From an uncultured Bacteroidales bacterium (GTDB lineage Bacteria; Bacteroidota; Bacteroidia; Bacteroidales; UBA932): 10,247 bases of DNA. The stretch is from positions 1-10,247 of the forward strand of contig CAJOMY010000054.1 in assembly GCA_905235775.1 (NCBI GenBank), written 5' to 3'. Positions within the stretch are counted from its first letter, which is position 1, and every line of letters begins with the position of its first letter. Made by a program: the position numbers and the translations under genes. The notes beneath the pieces were generated by a model, which saw only the letters and a list, made by a program, of their open reading frames with translations, was not told the origin of the DNA and searched no databases. Positions 8,311 through 10,247 of this stretch are shown here, one piece after another.

Positions 8311-9426
8311 CTAAGCGGTTTTGAGTTTCTTTTCCCGGCGGGAGATGTGCGCGCTGATCACGCAGTGGTCGATCAGCGGGGCGAAGACGTTGCAGAGCAG
8401 GATGGCGAGCATCATGCCTTCGGCGTAGCCCGGATTGAACAGGCGTACCGTGATGCAGAGGGCGCCGATCAGGAAGCCGTAGATCCACTTGCCGGCCTCG
8501 GTCTGGGCGGAGGTCACCGGGTCGGTCGCCATGAAGACGATGCCGAAGGCGAAGCCGCCGTAGAGGAGCTGCATGTAGCAGGGGATGGTGGTGATGCCGG
8601 CCAGGTCGCCGATGCCCCCCACGAAGAGGGCGCCCAGCACGCCTGCGCACATGATTTTCCAGCTGGCGATGCCGGTCCACAGGAGGATGGCGGCGCCGAG
8701 CAGGATGGCGATCACGGACGTTTCGCCCACGGAGCCCGGGACCGTGCCGATGAAGAGATCCCAGAAACCGGTGCCATACTGGGCGGCGGCGCCGTCCAGC
8801 GCGAGCGGCGTGGCGCCGGTGAAGCCGTCCACGAGCTGCTCGGTCGGTTTGTAGTGGATCCAGCAGTTGGAGCCGGACATGTAGTTCGGGTAGGAGAAGA
8901 AGAGGAAGGCGCGCGTCAGGATCGCCGGGTTGACGATATTCATGCCCGTGCCGCCGAAGACTTCCTTGCCGAAGATGACCGCGAACGCGACGGCGACCGC
9001 GAGCATCCACAGGGGAATGTCCACCGGGACGATGAGGGGGATGAAGAAACCGGTCACGAGGTAGCCTTCGCTCACTTCCTCACCACGGATCTGGCTCGAG
9101 GCGAACTCGATGCCGAGACCGACGATGTAGGAGACCAGGTACAGCGGCAGGACCCGGAGGAATCCGTACCACCAGTTGCCCAGGATGTTGAGGGAAGTGT
9201 CGCCGATGGCGAGACCGTGCTGATAACCGACGTTCCACATGCCGAAGAGGGCTGCGGGCACGGCGGCGATCACCACGAGGATGAGCAGACGCTTGAGATC
9301 GATGGCGTCCCGGACGTGGGAACCTTTCCGGGTGACGGTCCCGGGCACGTGCAGGAATGTCTCAAAAGCATCGACCGAGGAGTGCAGCCAGTAGAGTTTG
9401 CCGCCTTTTTCGAAAATAGGATTCAT
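8311..9426 (-). CDS. nqrB: Na+-translocating NADH:quinone reductase subunit B (covalent FMN)
   Basis: NqrB is the large membrane subunit that binds riboflavin and a covalent FMN, forms the main Na+ path and contacts quinone. The 371-residue protein has about ten hydrophobic segments. Family blocks seen are GSHVRDAIDLKRLLI (35-49), EVSEGYLVTGFFIPLIVP (117-134), KEVFGGTGMNIVNPAILTRAFLFF (154-177), and near the end FAFGIVFMATDPVTS and NPGYAEGMMLAIL. The flavinylation motif is D200-G-F-T-G-A-T206, so T206 should carry FMN. It is some 40 residues shorter than the Vibrio protein (about 415): the N-terminus is trimmed and the loop after LGNWWYGFL runs directly into the next helix. The ATG at 9426 lies 4 nt after the nqrA stop with no Shine-Dalgarno. 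Identification is secure; RnfD is excluded by the gene set. Confidence 0.98.
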   Translation of the reverse strand: MNPIFEKGGKLYWLHSSVDAFETFLHVPGTVTRKGSHVRDAIDLKRLLILVVIAAVPAALFGMWNVGYQHGLAIGDTSLNILGNWWYGFLRVLPLYLVSYIVGLGIEFASSQIRGEEVSEGYLVTGFFIPLIVPVDIPLWMLAVAVAFAVIFGKEVFGGTGMNIVNPAILTRAFLFFSYPNYMSGSNCWIHYKPTEQLVDGFTGATPLALDGAAAQYGTGFWDLFIGTVPGSVGETSVIAILLGAAILLWTGIASWKIMCAGVLGALFVGGIGDLAGITTIPCYMQLLYGGFAFGIVFMATDPVTSAQTEAGKWIYGFLIGALCITVRLFNPGYAEGMMLAILLCNVFAPLIDHCVISAHISRREKKLKTA

Positions 9427-9430
9427 ACTT

Positions 9431-10247
9431 TTAAGCCATTTCCTTGAGCATCAGGTCGATGCCCTGTTCGATCATTGCCTGTATATTATTCTTGCTCGGA
9501 TCGACGAACTCGCAGGTGGCGAGGTCCTCGGGCAGGACTTCGTAGATGCCGAACTTCTCCATCTTCTCGATTTCGCCGGCCAGGCAGGCCTTGGCGAGGT
9601 AGACGGGATAGATGTCCATGGGGAGCACGCGGCCGTAGTAGCCGTCGTTCATCAGGAACGCGCGGGCGCCGCCGTGCAGGTTGGTGCTCATCGCATATTT
9701 CTTCTTTTTCGGCATGAGCCAGGAGAAGTAGCTGCGGTCGGCGCTGAACTGGTGGGCGCGGATCGGGTTGATCCAGCCCAGAAGCTCCAGCTCCGTGCCT
9801 TCCTCCAGGATCGTGACCTGCGTGTCGAAGTAGCCGAGATAGCCCCCGATGCCCACGGCCTTGCCGCTGAAGGCGTCACCGCTGACGACGCGGAGCTGCT
9901 CCGCAGGGGTGTTGCCGTAGAACGCGGCAATCTCCTTCATCGGCATGCCGGGGAGGGTGTCCACGTAAGCAGGCTCCAGGGCCATGGGACCGGTGACGGC
10001 GACCTTGCGGCGCACGTCGTACCTGCCCGTGGTGAAGAGCTTGCCGATCGCGACGAGTCCGGCGAGGGAGACCGTCCAGACGGTGTCTTCCTTGCGGATC
10101 GGGGCGATGTGGCTGATCTGCACGCCCACGTTGCCGGCGGGATGCGGACCGCGGAAGCGGTTCAGGTCGCAGTGCTGCAGGCCCGCGAAGGGGGACTCTC
10201 CGTTGCCGTCGAGGCCGACGTAAACCTTGCCGTCGCTCAGCTTGGAC
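9431..10247 (-). CDS. nqrA: Na+-translocating NADH:quinone reductase subunit A, N-terminus beyond the window
   Basis: NqrA is the peripheral cytoplasmic subunit of Na+-NQR that contacts NqrB and has been linked to quinone binding. The frame is open to the right edge, giving about 272 C-terminal residues of a family length near 450. The conserved block RGPHPAGNVG, close to the middle of the family, is encoded at about 10124-10153. Further blocks are the LEPAYVDTLPG and LRVVSGDAFSGK region (the latter near 9855-9905) and ISADRSYFSW-like HQFSADRSYFSW followed by a basic KKKK stretch near 9700. The protein ends LMLKEMA at 9431. It is the first gene of the nqr operon, so the promoter lies outside. 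A GTG at 10127-10129 is in frame but falls inside the conserved block and is not the start. Confidence 0.97.
   Translation of the reverse strand, partial: SKLSDGKVYVGLDGNGESPFAGLQHCDLNRFRGPHPAGNVGVQISHIAPIRKEDTVWTVSLAGLVAIGKLFTTGRYDVRRKVAVTGPMALEPAYVDTLPGMPMKEIAAFYGNTPAEQLRVVSGDAFSGKAVGIGGYLGYFDTQVTILEEGTELELLGWINPIRAHQFSADRSYFSWLMPKKKKYAMSTNLHGGARAFLMNDGYYGRVLPMDIYPVYLAKACLAGEIEKMEKFGIYEVLPEDLATCEFVDPSKNNIQAMIEQGIDLMLKEMA

Noticed and set aside
8290..9447. A 385-residue open frame antisense to nqrB, with similar long frames opposite nqrC, nqrD and nqrE (6289-8324)
   Set aside because: The codons that read as stops on the opposite strand are rare in these GC-rich genes, so antisense frames stay open by default. 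The products are H/D/E/G-rich with no recognisable family, and no start signal is visible.
10127..10129. GTG as a possible nqrA start
   Set aside because: The frame continues upstream to the window edge through the conserved RGPHPAGN block, so the true start is outside the window.

Overview
The window looks like a chromosomal segment from a GC-rich member of the Bacteroidales (phylum Bacteroidota), perhaps an Alistipes- or Cryptobacteroides-like gut lineage. The evidence is a six-gene nqr cluster with Bacteroidota-like proteins, a lipoprotein resembling the FimA/Mfa fimbrial superfamily, TAnnTTTG-type (-7) promoter motifs lying almost on the start codons, and few Shine-Dalgarno sites. The genus is inference; no rRNA or other strong marker gene is present.

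Layout from left to right. (1) Positions 2-2155, plus strand: the 3' three quarters of uvrA, the DNA damage recognition ATPase of nucleotide excision repair. (2) 2152-2988, plus strand: a small cytoplasmic glycosyltransferase with a DxD motif, whose ATG overlaps the uvrA stop (ATGA). (3) 2985-3884, minus strand: a core-2/I-branching type (GT14) glycosyltransferase. It converges on the previous gene so closely that one CTAG tetranucleotide supplies both stop codons. (4) 3905-4855, minus strand: a predicted lipoprotein of the FimA/Mfa type. (5) 4856-4995: a short intergenic stretch holding the lipoprotein promoter and a very strong intrinsic terminator for the operon to the right. (6) 4996-10247, minus strand: nqrF, nqrE, nqrD, nqrC, nqrB and the 3' part of nqrA. 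Transcription order is A-B-C-D-E-F; the nqrA start and operon promoter lie beyond the right edge.

NqrA-F together form the Na+-translocating NADH:quinone oxidoreductase. NADH is oxidised on NqrF (FAD and 2Fe-2S). Electrons pass through the NqrD/E metal site and the covalent FMNs of NqrC and NqrB to quinone, and Na+ is pumped out. All the cofactor residues I could check are present. The operon is tightly packed (gaps of 4, 4, 2, 12 and 12 nt) and closed by a 12-bp perfect hairpin with a T-tract.

I found no mobile element, CRISPR array, tRNA, rRNA or defence system. This is mostly housekeeping DNA. The items worth a second look are small: the shared CTAG stop, two promoters that suggest leaderless mRNAs, an inverted repeat over the lipoprotein start, an NqrC tail that doubles as the nqrD ribosome binding site, a CxC motif in that tail, and loss of one zinc-ligand cysteine in UvrA.
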